Assembly (NCBI GenBank): GCA_021495925.1
Contig: JAKEKT010000068.1
Span: 62,001 to 126,000, forward strand
DNA: 64,000 nt
Direction of reading: 5' to 3'
Source: Diplodia intermedia
Taxonomy: Eukaryota > Ascomycota > Dothideomycetes > Botryosphaeriales > Botryosphaeriaceae
Within the stretch, counting starts at the first letter, position 1; every line of letters begins with the position of its first letter. The notes under the pieces are model-generated. The model was not told where the DNA came from. It saw only the letters and a program-made list of their open reading frames with translations, and did no database searches. A program made the translations under genes and the position numbers. This document shows, piece after piece, positions 53,614-63,294 of the stretch.

Positions 53614-54398
53614 GTCGAGTTGTGCTATGAGCCGTTGATTTAGAGCGGGGTGGGAGATGCATAGAAATTATAAGCCGGTAAGAAAACTTGCTTACTGCGC
53701 TCCTCGTACATTTACCCAATCAACTCTGCTTACCATTTTCCGGTCAGTGCGTATCCCTATAGGGCTTGGACATAAGCAAACTGTATCTTACCAGCTTGTT
53801 TGTAGTACATAGTACAAATTGAAGCTGTTAGGTTCGTGGGGGAGCGAGCGAACCTTGCTTTACGGTGGCAAGATGACTGCCTTGCGTCGGCTCCACGTAA
53901 TCGCCGCAACCCCGCCCAATCATCGACCTCGGGGTCATCACACCAATAGCTTTAGAAAAATCTGAGTACTGGAGGTGTGATTGTAGGTACGACACCCTAT
54001 CTGGGCGAGCACAATATAAACTCGCTTGCTGGATGAAATAACGGTCTCGACCGAGATAGTCTTAAGGTTTTTCGTCTGTCTTTCTTCACTGATCTAGAGT
54101 TTGGGAAGCATTACTGCTGCTTGATCCTTTCCGGAAATGGGACAATCAAAAAGCGTCTGGGCATATGCATCTGGAGATATTCACAAAAAATCGACGATGT
54201 ATGTGGACATTGGATGCAAGAAGAGGTGTACTTTGAGTGATTGACCGTTCCAATTTCCCGATTCTCACGGCCGTTTACGAACGCTTCGCTATATAACTGA
54301 ATGCGCAGATATACAAAAAAGACACAAACAATCTCACCCTAACCGATACACCGAAAAAGGAAGTTGTTACGTCCTGAAGCTCGCCGCAGGTTCACGAC
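53614..54398. other. spacer with possible plus-strand promoter
   Basis: 785 bp between a minus-strand HET gene and the 3' end of a membrane-protein gene. It contains a plus-strand TATAAA at 54015-54020, a CT-rich leader and a 36-codon frame at 54137-54244; too short to call as a gene, see findings. Confidence 0.45.
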
Positions 54399-55784
54399 TC
54401 ACCCCGTCACCCCCTGCGCCGTTTTCTCCAACTCCTTCTCATCATCGCCAACGACCGTAGTATCAGAATCCGACCGAGCCATAGACCCCGGCTGCGGTCC
54501 CTCCAGCAATCTCAGCGCCGCCTGCTGCGCCTCCCTAAGATTACCATAATACGTGACCTGCAGCGCCGCCGTCACGACGCGGCCATCCGCGCCCCGCAGC
54601 TCAACCGCGTCCGCGCACTCGAACGCATCGCCGAGCGCCTGCTCCGTCGAGCCCCAGAAATGGGTATTCGCGTAGCGATACACGTGCATGGTCAGCGTCG
54701 TGTACAGCTGGTAGCCGAACCACAGGTACTGCATGGACGCGGGCATGCACATGACGGAGACGACCAGCCCGGCGGGGAAGACGAGCCCCAGCCCGACGAC
54801 GACGGCGAACTGCAGCACCTCGCGCGAGCGGTTGCGCGCGGGGTGCCCGTAGTGCCGGAAGAACTGCAGCACGACGGACTCGGCGCCCTCGATGACGATG
54901 AGCCCGTGGTGCGGGTCGTGGATCTCGAATTTATTGGTGCGCTCCTCGGGCGCGCCGCCGCTGCGCTTGTGGTCGGCGGATGCGGGGGGCGCGGGCGCGA
55001 GGTCCTCCCGCGAGATGGCCCAGATGGTGCTGGTGAGCTTCAGGATGAACGGCACGAACCAGAGCGCTGCGATCCACGACTTCCACACGCAGGCGACGAT
55101 GGCGCCCATGGCCAGGCCGGTCAGCTCGGAGAGGAAGACGCCGGCGTAGACGTGGGCGGACGGCGCCGCGGTGTCGTTCGCCACGACGGGACGGCTGCCC
55201 GTTGTCGTGGGAGTAGCGCCGTTAGTCAGGACCAGATGGCTCAGCGACGTCTTCGCTCGCAGCGGCGGCGCTTTGGACGCCGTCGCGGCCTCGGCGCTCG
55301 CGTCGGCCTTGGGCAGGAACTCGGGCATGGCCTTCTGCGCGATCGCCCGGATCCACAGGCCGTTGCGGACGAACTCCTTCTCGACCGCTTCGCCGCCGGA
55401 CCACACGGTGTAGCCCAGCTTCGAGTCGCGGAAGAAGGCCGTGCCGAGCATGTGCCCTTGACGGTCGCCCTTGAACAGGCCGTGGGCGAAGAACTCGTCC
55501 AGCGTCTGCAGTGCTGCTTTGTGCAGCGGCCCGCCCATGGGCATGAAGAGAGCCGTGAGGACGGCGTTGCGGAAGGTGAGGCGGTTCCAGAATCGCTGCG
55601 GCCACAGCAGCCGCTCGAAGAGGTGGACGGTGGCCGCTTCGGCCCCCACGTAGCCGATGAGCGTGCCGAGGGCGCTCAGGTTGCGTGAGGCTGTGTCGTT
55701 TCCAGCGGATGCGTCCATTACGGGCGTTTGGGTGTGGGTCCACGTGGCTGCTGTGAAAGGCCGGAATTCGTCGACAAGCGGCAT
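54399..55784 (-). CDS. Multi-pass membrane protein of unknown function
   Basis: Single exon, 461 residues from MPLVDEFRPF; an upstream in-frame ATG at 56186 would add 134 residues of leader-like sequence and was not used. Hydrophobic segments lie at about 213-234 (YAGVFLSELTGLAMGAIVAC), 238-256, 324-346 (LQFAVVVGLGLVFPAGLVVS) and 352-372. A soluble loop between segments 2 and 3 contains NKFEIHDPHHGLIVIEG and a long cytosolic N-terminal half. The C-terminal tail is acidic with DSDTTVVGDDEKELEK. I recognise no named family, although similar fungal proteins exist. It is the only non-HET gene in the right-end array, divergent from the HET gene at 56617. Confidence 0.68.
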   Translation of the reverse strand: MPLVDEFRPFTAATWTHTQTPVMDASAGNDTASRNLSALGTLIGYVGAEAATVHLFERLLWPQRFWNRLTFRNAVLTALFMPMGGPLHKAALQTLDEFFAHGLFKGDRQGHMLGTAFFRDSKLGYTVWSGGEAVEKEFVRNGLWIRAIAQKAMPEFLPKADASAEAATASKAPPLRAKTSLSHLVLTNGATPTTTGSRPVVANDTAAPSAHVYAGVFLSELTGLAMGAIVACVWKSWIAALWFVPFILKLTSTIWAISREDLAPAPPASADHKRSGGAPEERTNKFEIHDPHHGLIVIEGAESVVLQFFRHYGHPARNRSREVLQFAVVVGLGLVFPAGLVVSVMCMPASMQYLWFGYQLYTTLTMHVYRYANTHFWGSTEQALGDAFECADAVELRGADGRVVTAALQVTYYGNLREAQQAALRLLEGPQPGSMARSDSDTTVVGDDEKELEKTAQGVTG

Positions 55785-56616
55785 GGTGTCTAGGTGTGCG
55801 CGAGTCAGAGATATGTAGTTTTTTCGGTGCAGGGGGAGGCTGCGGCTGACGGCTTGTGCGACAATTTTTGAAAATCTGCAGGCAGTCGGGGGTTTTTGAG
55901 GTCCGTGATTGATTGAGGATTCGGGGCTCAGCGCGGATCTGTGCCAAGGGTTTAGGCAGCCGTAGAGGATGCGGGGCAGAGCCGCGAGGCTGTCTTCTCG
56001 CGGTGGGGACGGCGGCGGGCGGTGCGGTGGGTGATAGGTAATGCACGATGTGCTGGTGGCAATTTGAGCTGCGTCAAGCGCGGCGGGAAAAAGCACGTGA
56101 AGTGACGTAAACGGGCACAGTGGCGAGAGCGCTGCAGGGCCCCTGTAAGTTGCATATGCCTCAATGGCAAGTAGAATCGCAGCCATTTATCGCCCCCGCA
56201 CATGCCCCGCCGTGTCACAGCCCTCGCCAGTTCCGAGCTGTTCCACGCCACCATCACTGCTCTTACCATAACCCGCAAATGGTATGGTGAGCTACAACCA
56301 TTTGATTCACCTGACCTGAAAGCCACCACATGGACGCCGAGGCAACTTTCACTTATGGAGGCTCAGCCAGGTTGACTTTGCAATCCTTCCAAGCCATTCG
56401 ACATCAAAAGCAATCTAGAAAGCTGACGATCGGGTGAGAGGATAAGCCCTGCAGAGATGTAACGTACCACAGGTGAACAGCGCCCACGCAGTGGTTGGTA
56501 AGCTTATGCGACCGTCAGATTAAAACACTTAGCCCCCCGCTTTGGCGCATGATTCGGAAAGTCAAAGAACGCCTCGTACCGTCACAGCCTCATTGCAACG
56601 CCATCTGCGGTATACG
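55785..56616. other. divergent promoter region
   Basis: 832 bp between divergent start codons of the membrane-protein gene and a HET gene. No other feature recognised. Confidence 0.5.
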
Positions 56617-58404
56617 ATGGGCGAGACTCTCGCGAAGGATCCAGAGGGCATCGGCAATTTCCCAAGGCGCCTTCTACATGTTGGGGACGATGACACGTTG
56701 ACCTCCCTTGAGTGGCAGCCCGGTGACTACTATGGCAAGTGGCATGCACCAAAATATGCCGCTATTTCCTACACATGGGGCCGGTTTCGCCTTGACACGA
56801 ATCTTACTTCGGCCGATCATAGCCCCACGGCAGTGAAAGGCATACACATACGCGGGGTGCCTTGGAGTATCCCTGCCATTGACCCAGAACACTTCACCGA
56901 GAAAGAGTTCCGGGATGTCATCAAAGCTGTTGCGGCAATACCCTGCTCAAAGAACGACAAACAGCCAGTCAATTTTGTCTGGTTGGACGTGGCCTGCATT
57001 GATCAGCGTCCAGGCAGCATCGCGGGAAGACTTGAAATCGGCAGGCAGGCGGTCATATTCGGAGAGGCTGTTTGCATGGTCGTATGGCTGAATACCATGT
57101 CATCAAATTCGTTGAGCAACTGTATTGACACAATCGTTGAAGGAAGAATGAGTATGCAGTCACGCCCTATATTATTTGTACCAATTCCCAAACGCTGAAA
57201 GGTTGCGCCAGATCTCTACGACACCCTGAACAAACGAAAACCTACTCTTGAAGGAAGCGCCGCACTTCTCGACGTCATACGCAAACTAAACGCAGCCTTG
57301 CATGCCTTCTTAGAATCACCCTGGTTCTCATCACTATGGACACTGCAGGAAGCATTCATTTGTATGAGCTCTCGGCTTGCATCTCGCGAATCAACTATCC
57401 AGACGGGCAATCACTCCGGAATAGCCGACCTTTCCTTAATAACGAGGGAAATTCTCTCCCTTATCACACGCTTGAGCCACGAAAAAGAACTATCGACAAA
57501 CGAAAGAGATACAGTTTATCACTTACACGCTCTTACGGAAGATTGCCGCACCGCTATCCGCAAAAGTGGAATGATTGAACTCTCAAGTCAGAATGCAATT
57601 GGCCTTTACCTTGCGGCCAAGCATCGCACAGCATCACGCGACGAAGACTATGTCTACGGAATTCAACAAAGTTTTGAAGTCAGATTGGGAAATACCGCAG
57701 AGGGTAGTGATCCAACACGTATCTACAAGCGAAGCGACTTAGAGCCACAGCTTGCCGCAGTCCTCCTTAGAGATCTTCCCATTGATGGCCAAATCCATTT
57801 GCATACGGCTCCAGTGGCTTCCGGGGCCGCTTTCTACCCCAGAATGTCTTCGGAGCTACCTGAATGGATTGAAGATGTCTTCTATCAGAGTCAATGGTTG
57901 TACAAACGGCAAACCCAGTGTCATCTGTCTATCCTTGATGTCCATGCATCCGCCACGGGGTACTTCCGCGGCCTTCAGATACCATTTCGGATCTTGAATC
58001 AAGAGTGGGACCGTATCAACACCGCTCGGGGATTCAGATCAGTTCACGCATCAAGACCGAACACGAAGTCTATCTTCTACCTTGGCATCGACGGTCTGAG
58101 TTCGTCGGACCCACCGTCTTTTCACCTTCCAGAGTATATCAATCCTGAACACGTGACAATACTCTTCCTTGGACGCTTTTGGTTGGAATATTGCAACACA
58201 AGGGAGGAAGCGGAAGACGTTGGTGCCGGTATACTCTGCGTACGAGAACAGAAGCTTGGCTCACATGATTTCTGGCGACGCATTGGTTTCTGTCTATGGC
58301 AGATCAGACCGTTTGAACCATCGAGAGTCGTTCTCGCGGAAAATGTATTGAATCCTTCGGAAAACCAATTCAGCTGGTCTACCTGTGAGGGATGCTTTGG
58401 ATGA
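56617..58404 (+). CDS. HET-domain protein, array member 4 (only plus-strand copy)
   Basis: Exons 56617-57151 and 57212-58404, 575 residues. The 60-bp intron (GTATGC ... CGCTGAAA ... GCGCCAG) is a multiple of three and contains the only in-frame stop (TGA at 57196-57198), so splicing restores one long protein. Elements: FPRRLLHVG, YAAISYTWGRF at about 47-57, FVWLDVACIDQRPG, LEIGRQAVIFGEA, SPWFSSLWTLQEAFICM, DEDYVYGIQQSFEVRLG, and WRRIGFCLWQ at the end. The closest relative in the window is the gene at 61080 (ACIDQR, SYTWGR, AIGLYLAAKHR versus LLLFPAARHR). Start chosen at the first ATG (MGETLAKDPEG). Tail to tail with the next HET gene, 154 bp apart. Confidence 0.85.
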
Positions 58405-58558
58405 TGGTAGGTTTGAAACGCTGAATGTTTCTCGGGACGGAATAACACTACTCAATTGACACATGGCTTTGCGTCACGCGCTGATGATGGGCCGATGCGA
58501 CGTGCATGTTTCGTGAGCAAATACAAAGATAGATTTGCAGTGACTAAAGTAACAACCC

Positions 58559-60433
58559 CTAGTGAATCTCGATACGCCAGTCTCGTAAATGGTGTGGCAA
58601 AGCATTATCATCGTCCCACATACATAGCCCAATGCGCTTCCAAATCCCACCCCGTCGTAGCACGATGATCCCCACGGAATCTTTCCTGGACAGAAGACTC
58701 TCATTGTATCGCAGACCCCACATGATTCCCTGCTCAGTCAGGATAAACTCTTCACCTGGGTTCATGTTGGTCGAGTCTTCCAGCTGGCATATCTGCGGGC
58801 ATCTCTCTTTGAAATGTCCCACATCTTCTCCAGCCTCTTTCATCTCGTCGATCGCCTCAGCCCTTTTGCCGAAAACGTTTCCGTGGTCCATGTGCCCCAG
58901 CCTCAGAACGTACAAGTCCTCGGGCGGGATCCGCTCACATAGGGCTTGACAGAGGGCGAAGTCCTCCAGCGAGTCAGTCGGTCCCGTGCATTCCACTATG
59001 GGGCTTTCGAGCCAATCTGCATGCCTCGCCAGGCCAGCACTGCAGACAATGTGGTCGTATGCCACGACAAGGCCGTACGCTTGTCTGCGCATCAGGATGG
59101 ATGTGGTGCCCCTTCGAAGCATTGCATTCCAGTAGGCGCAAAGTACTTTGAGGGGACACGCCTCGCCCCGGGCCAACGCCCGCCCACCTTGAGTAAGACA
59201 AATATCGCTTGAATCGACGCAATCAGTGCCATCGAGTTTCCAGAACTTCTCCGGCACTGTGGAGACTTGGGTGATGCGCCAGCTCTTGCCGGGGACCGGG
59301 TCTGCCAAGTGCACGAAGCACTGTCCCAGGACGGGTGTTGCCAGGTTCAGAGCCTCGGCAAATTTGTCCTGGAGTGTATCCAGAGCGGTGGGTTCGGGAC
59401 TTGGGGGGAAGGTGTGGGCAATCTTGTTGTGGTATATTTCGAAGATGGCGTAGATCCTGTCCATCGGGAACTCGGTTTGTCGGAACCTGGCCGCCCCGTA
59501 TTGTAGGTTTGGATTCCTCGCACTCTCGAACTACAGTCCGGCCCTCTCGATGGCCGCCATTGTTCGCTTTGCGCACCCTTTGTTTTCTTCAGAGAGGCCC
59601 TGTCGGTCTCGTATCTGCGCTTGAAGCTCTTTGTATATGGTGCGACAGCAATAGGACAGGTCGGATAGAGACTGAAATCCGCTGTGTGGCGAAGTATACG
59701 GAATTGGAGAAGCATCTCGACAGAGCAAAACAGCGTCTCGCCGCAGTATGGATTCTTGGAGTGTCCAAAGCGAAGTGAACCACGGGTCGTGAAAAAGCTT
59801 GCACAAAGTCACTTCCAGAGACGGGAGAGATGATTCCAAATATCGGAGTAGCAGTCTTTGTCGATCCGCGTCGGAATCGCCATCCTCGTCCGGTTCGTAG
59901 TCCGAAGGGGTCCATGGGCCAAGGTCGGGGGTGATTCTGTTTGTGGCTTGGTCGAGAAGTTCCAGATGACCTTGCAACTCTGCGTGGGAAAGGCTGTGTA
60001 GCCAGGCGTATGACTTCTTGGCCCGATGGAAGATCTTGACTTGACGCTTCACTTCGCCCATCTTGACTTGGAAATTCTCCTGATCGATGCAAGCAACGTC
60101 TAGCCAAACCCACTCGACATTCAGGTCTCCTTGGATGAAGTCGAGCACCTTCTGGAATGCTTCGACCGTGAAACAATCAGACTTGACTGAAGGTATTTGC
60201 CATGTGGTGCCCTTTATTGGCAACGCAGGTGACCCATCGAGTGCGCGAAACCGTCCCCAAGTGTACGTGATGACTGCGTAGGTGGGTTCTTCAACGTCGT
60301 TGTAAGCATTTGTTGCTTGCCTCTCGTAAGAGGTCATTGTTGGAATATGCAAGAGCCTTAGAGGCCACTCCGGTACTATCTCTGGGTAATACAGGATGTT
60401 TTTTGAGTACACGCCTCTTTCGTAATCACTCAT
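58559..60433 (-). pseudogene. HET array member 5, interrupted by TAG
   Basis: One frame of 624 codons from ATG at 60433 to 58559, broken by TAG at 59533-59531 (codon 301). Before it: PEWPLRLLHIPTMTS, YAVITYTWGRF at about 52-62, VWLDVACIDQENF, DPWFTSLWTLQESILRRDAVLLC. After it, without any frame change: NPNLQYGAARFRQTEFPMDRIYAI, LGQCFVH, SWRITQVS, WKRIGLCMWD. Array member 2 reads straight through this point (AGFHFLYTSNPNVQYGASRFRQT), so this is a nonsense change, not an intron; a CAG to TAG (C to T at CpA) origin is possible. A truncated protein of 300 residues with a whole HET core could still be made. The call is pseudogene or truncated allele. Confidence 0.8.
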
Positions 60434-61079
60434 GATTGTTGCTGCTTTGCACCGCGGTATTTGTTAAGAGTTGAAGAGCCGGGAAAGACTTTCGTTGGAA
60501 AATTGAGCATATCGCTTCCTCGGGGCTTTGAGCATTTCAGTTGCATGGAAAGCGGCACCTTATTAGACCAAGCGTGACAACTCATCGTGGCTTCGAAATT
60601 GGAGACTGGATTGGCTGCAACACCCGACTGGGCGCAAGAACCGTGATGCAAGGCGTACAGAATACTGGTTCCAATATCATTGGACGCACAATGTGATGGT
60701 AGCGAAGCGAGTGCAGGTTGACTGCAGTAGTGGGGTGACATGGATCGCAGATTCCCCCACCTTGCTTGGTTGGCCCCCGCTCTCATCAGAAGTGGGAAGG
60801 CTCGGGCGAAACTACCCAACGAAGACAGCGGACGGAAGTGGTGATGCAGAGCCTGCCACCTTTTTCCTCCGCTGACAACGACTGAGTAATGCTGCTTCTC
60901 CTCCCGGATCCAGCAGGAACACACGTAAGACACCAGGCAGTCCCATGTTAGGGGCAATCAGCCCTACGGTACCGGTCAGTAGTGATGTTCAAGCAATCAA
61001 ATCTTCTCTTCGCCTGCACCATTCTCTGGACATTTGTGGGAAAATGAGGCTTCCATAACGACGTGTTTGCTACATTTAA
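60434..61079. other. spacer within HET array
   Basis: 646 bp between two minus-strand HET genes; presumed promoter of array member 5 and 3' UTR of member 6. Nothing else seen. Confidence 0.5.
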
Positions 61080-62990
61080 CTAACCAAAGAGCCCCGTGAT
61101 GCTTTGCCAATCATCGCTTTCGCCTTGCATCAATGGATGATAAATGGAGGCCTTCGTATCCCTTCCATGATACCACGCACACGTACCAAGACGATGCCAG
61201 TAAGATACCTGTCCGGCCTTGACATGCAAGAGGAGCAGGCCAAAGCGCTGGTAAGCGGTGCCGCCCATAAGCAAAACAAGGAATCGGTTGTATTTAAAGC
61301 GCTCAGCCATCCAACGGCCAAATGCATTCTGCCTCTCGCACTCCTCCGGAATCTCAACCAAGGACCAGCCGTGATACTCTGGGGAGTCGTACAAAAACTC
61401 GGTCACGTCAGGATACAGATTGACAGTAGGCCGGTATGATGGAATGCCATCACTATTGCGATGGATTGATTCCGAGTCGATGTCTTGCCATGCCGACTGT
61501 AGGGTACCGAACTCACAGACCTTGCCTTCGAACAAGCCGAAAAGAGTGCCAGAGACTTCTTGGGTGGAGAGGCTGCACTCGGGCTTGCAGTAGAGCGGAC
61601 TGCTCTTCTGGGACTCAAGATGAGGCGTCGGGTGCCTGTAGCCCCTTGCAATGGAAGACGCCTGGCTGATACACCAGGCTTTTCCCGGTTCGACGGGCTG
61701 GGTGAGAGAATGTAGCTGGCTCTGTACTGGTCTTTCGTTGAGAAGTTCCTGGCCGAGCTGATCCGCCAGTTCGGAACGAGTGTACGAGCGGTCTGGGTTT
61801 GCGGACGTTCCCAGCTTGTATCCGAAAACCTGCATGATGCCGTAGATACGATCTTGCTCTTTGGAAGTGATCCTGTGCCGGGCTGCGGGGAACAGGAGAA
61901 GAGGGTTGGCAGAAGTGCCTTGGAACACGGTAAGACCGCTTTTTTGCATCCATCCAAGCCAAGTAGACTCGAAATATCCCTCTTGCTGCTTCTCGACTGC
62001 AAGCCTGCACTCTGACTCCAGTTGCAGGCATGCCCTGGCAAGAGTCGCAAGAGTGAATGCGCCTGGTGTTTCTGCCCAGTAGGGAATGGCTTCGAGAACG
62101 TCCGCGTGGGCAGACATGAAGTACGCGTCACCGCAGAGGAAAGCTTCCTGCAGAGTCCACAGGGAGGTGAACCACGGATCACGCAGAAGCTCACGAGTGC
62201 CTTTGAGAACGCCTTCTCTCCAAATATCCCCCTCGTCATCGTACTCGCGAGAGAGGATGGAAGAGACAAAGTTCTCAACGCAATCTCTGCTTGCCTCATC
62301 CCGACCTGTCTGGCTGAGCCAGATGGCGACTCCGCTGGACTTGCTGAAAATGGCAGCCTGGCGACCAACCTCCATGGCCGCCAGTGGACCCCATCGTTGA
62401 TCAATGCAGGCTATGTCGAGCCACACGAATTCCGTCTCGGGTAGGCGCCTCAGGTTTCTGTGGATGCCTCTGGAGCTTCCGGTGAACGCTGAAGCGGAGC
62501 ATGCCGTTTGAACAACGCGTTGCAACTGGGAAACGGTGAAATGATGAGGATCGATACGGGGAACATCCCAAGGCACGTTGTGGATGACGAGTGGCTTGAC
62601 GTCCCGCTTGTGATCTGAATGCAGTCTCCACCTTCCCCAGGTATATGATATTGCGCGATAGGCCGGTTGATGGTAGCCACCATAGATGTTGCCTGGCTGC
62701 CACTCGTATGATGTCATGCTCGGCACGTGAAGCAGTCTTTGGGGCCAGTCGCCAAGCTCTTCAATGTGCTCGTACGTGTAGGGAAAAACGTCGGGTATGA
62801 ACAGAGGTTCTCCTGGCTCGTCTTGCTGTGTCGCCGCAGTTAGGCTCGTGGGCGCTTCGGAAGTCGGTTCACAGCCAGTAAAGACCGTACGAACATCCTC
62901 GCCAGGAATCGCAGCTTGCGCAACTGGACATGTGTTGGCTCGGCTTGAACCTGAGGGAGGAGCGGGCCCAAAAACTGTTTCATCAGCCAT
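61080..62990 (-). CDS. HET-domain protein, array member 6
   Basis: Single intact exon, 636 residues. A Ser/Pro/Glu-rich N-terminus of about 65 residues precedes DWPQRLLHVPSMTSYEW, YRAISYTWGRW at about 111-121, EFVWLDIACIDQRWG, MEVGRQAAIFSKS, DPWFTSLWTLQEAFLCGDAYFM, QDRIYGIMQVFGYKLG, KAWCISQAS and YWHRLGTCAWYHG at the end. The final module has HRLG in place of the usual RIG. Start at the first ATG (MADETVFGPA). Pairs in similarity with the plus-strand gene at 56617. Incompatibility signalling by family. Confidence 0.9.
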   Translation of the reverse strand: MADETVFGPAPPSGSSRANTCPVAQAAIPGEDVRTVFTGCEPTSEAPTSLTAATQQDEPGEPLFIPDVFPYTYEHIEELGDWPQRLLHVPSMTSYEWQPGNIYGGYHQPAYRAISYTWGRWRLHSDHKRDVKPLVIHNVPWDVPRIDPHHFTVSQLQRVVQTACSASAFTGSSRGIHRNLRRLPETEFVWLDIACIDQRWGPLAAMEVGRQAAIFSKSSGVAIWLSQTGRDEASRDCVENFVSSILSREYDDEGDIWREGVLKGTRELLRDPWFTSLWTLQEAFLCGDAYFMSAHADVLEAIPYWAETPGAFTLATLARACLQLESECRLAVEKQQEGYFESTWLGWMQKSGLTVFQGTSANPLLLFPAARHRITSKEQDRIYGIMQVFGYKLGTSANPDRSYTRSELADQLGQELLNERPVQSQLHSLTQPVEPGKAWCISQASSIARGYRHPTPHLESQKSSPLYCKPECSLSTQEVSGTLFGLFEGKVCEFGTLQSAWQDIDSESIHRNSDGIPSYRPTVNLYPDVTEFLYDSPEYHGWSLVEIPEECERQNAFGRWMAERFKYNRFLVLLMGGTAYQRFGLLLLHVKAGQVSYWHRLGTCAWYHGRDTKASIYHPLMQGESDDWQSITGLFG

Positions 62991-63294
62991 TGCGCGGAGT
63001 GGAGAGGCTAGAATTGCCCGGGTAGTGTTGGATCGGGCTCCAACGGATCAAAGTATTCGAGCTCGGGCAACCTCGGGTACATGTAAGCTGCTGCCTATTC
63101 CTGGATTCTCAAGAGCTGCTTACGTCACCAAACGGAGGTACAAAGACCACGTGCGTGCTTACTTTACCAAATAGAATGTTCCATTAAGTACATATTTAAA
63201 CCAATGAAAACAGTCGCTACAAATTCCGAAACCGTGAGACCGACTGCTTCAAGTTCCCCGATTTCCTTTTCAACGAAAGAGGCGTGCAGTACAT
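62991..63294. other. spacer within HET array
   Basis: 304 bp; on the minus strand TTTAAATA near 63194 is AT-rich but lies at the 3' side of the next gene. Nothing supported. Confidence 0.4.

Noticed and set aside
55785..56186. N-terminal extension of the membrane protein to ATG at 56186
   Set aside because: The added 134 residues are Pro/Ser/His-rich leader-like sequence; the downstream ATG at 55784 begins a sensible protein.
57196..57198. HET gene at 56617 as a pseudogene because of TGA
   Set aside because: A good 60-bp GT-AG intron with a branch-like sequence covers the stop and keeps the frame, so an intact spliced gene is the simpler reading.
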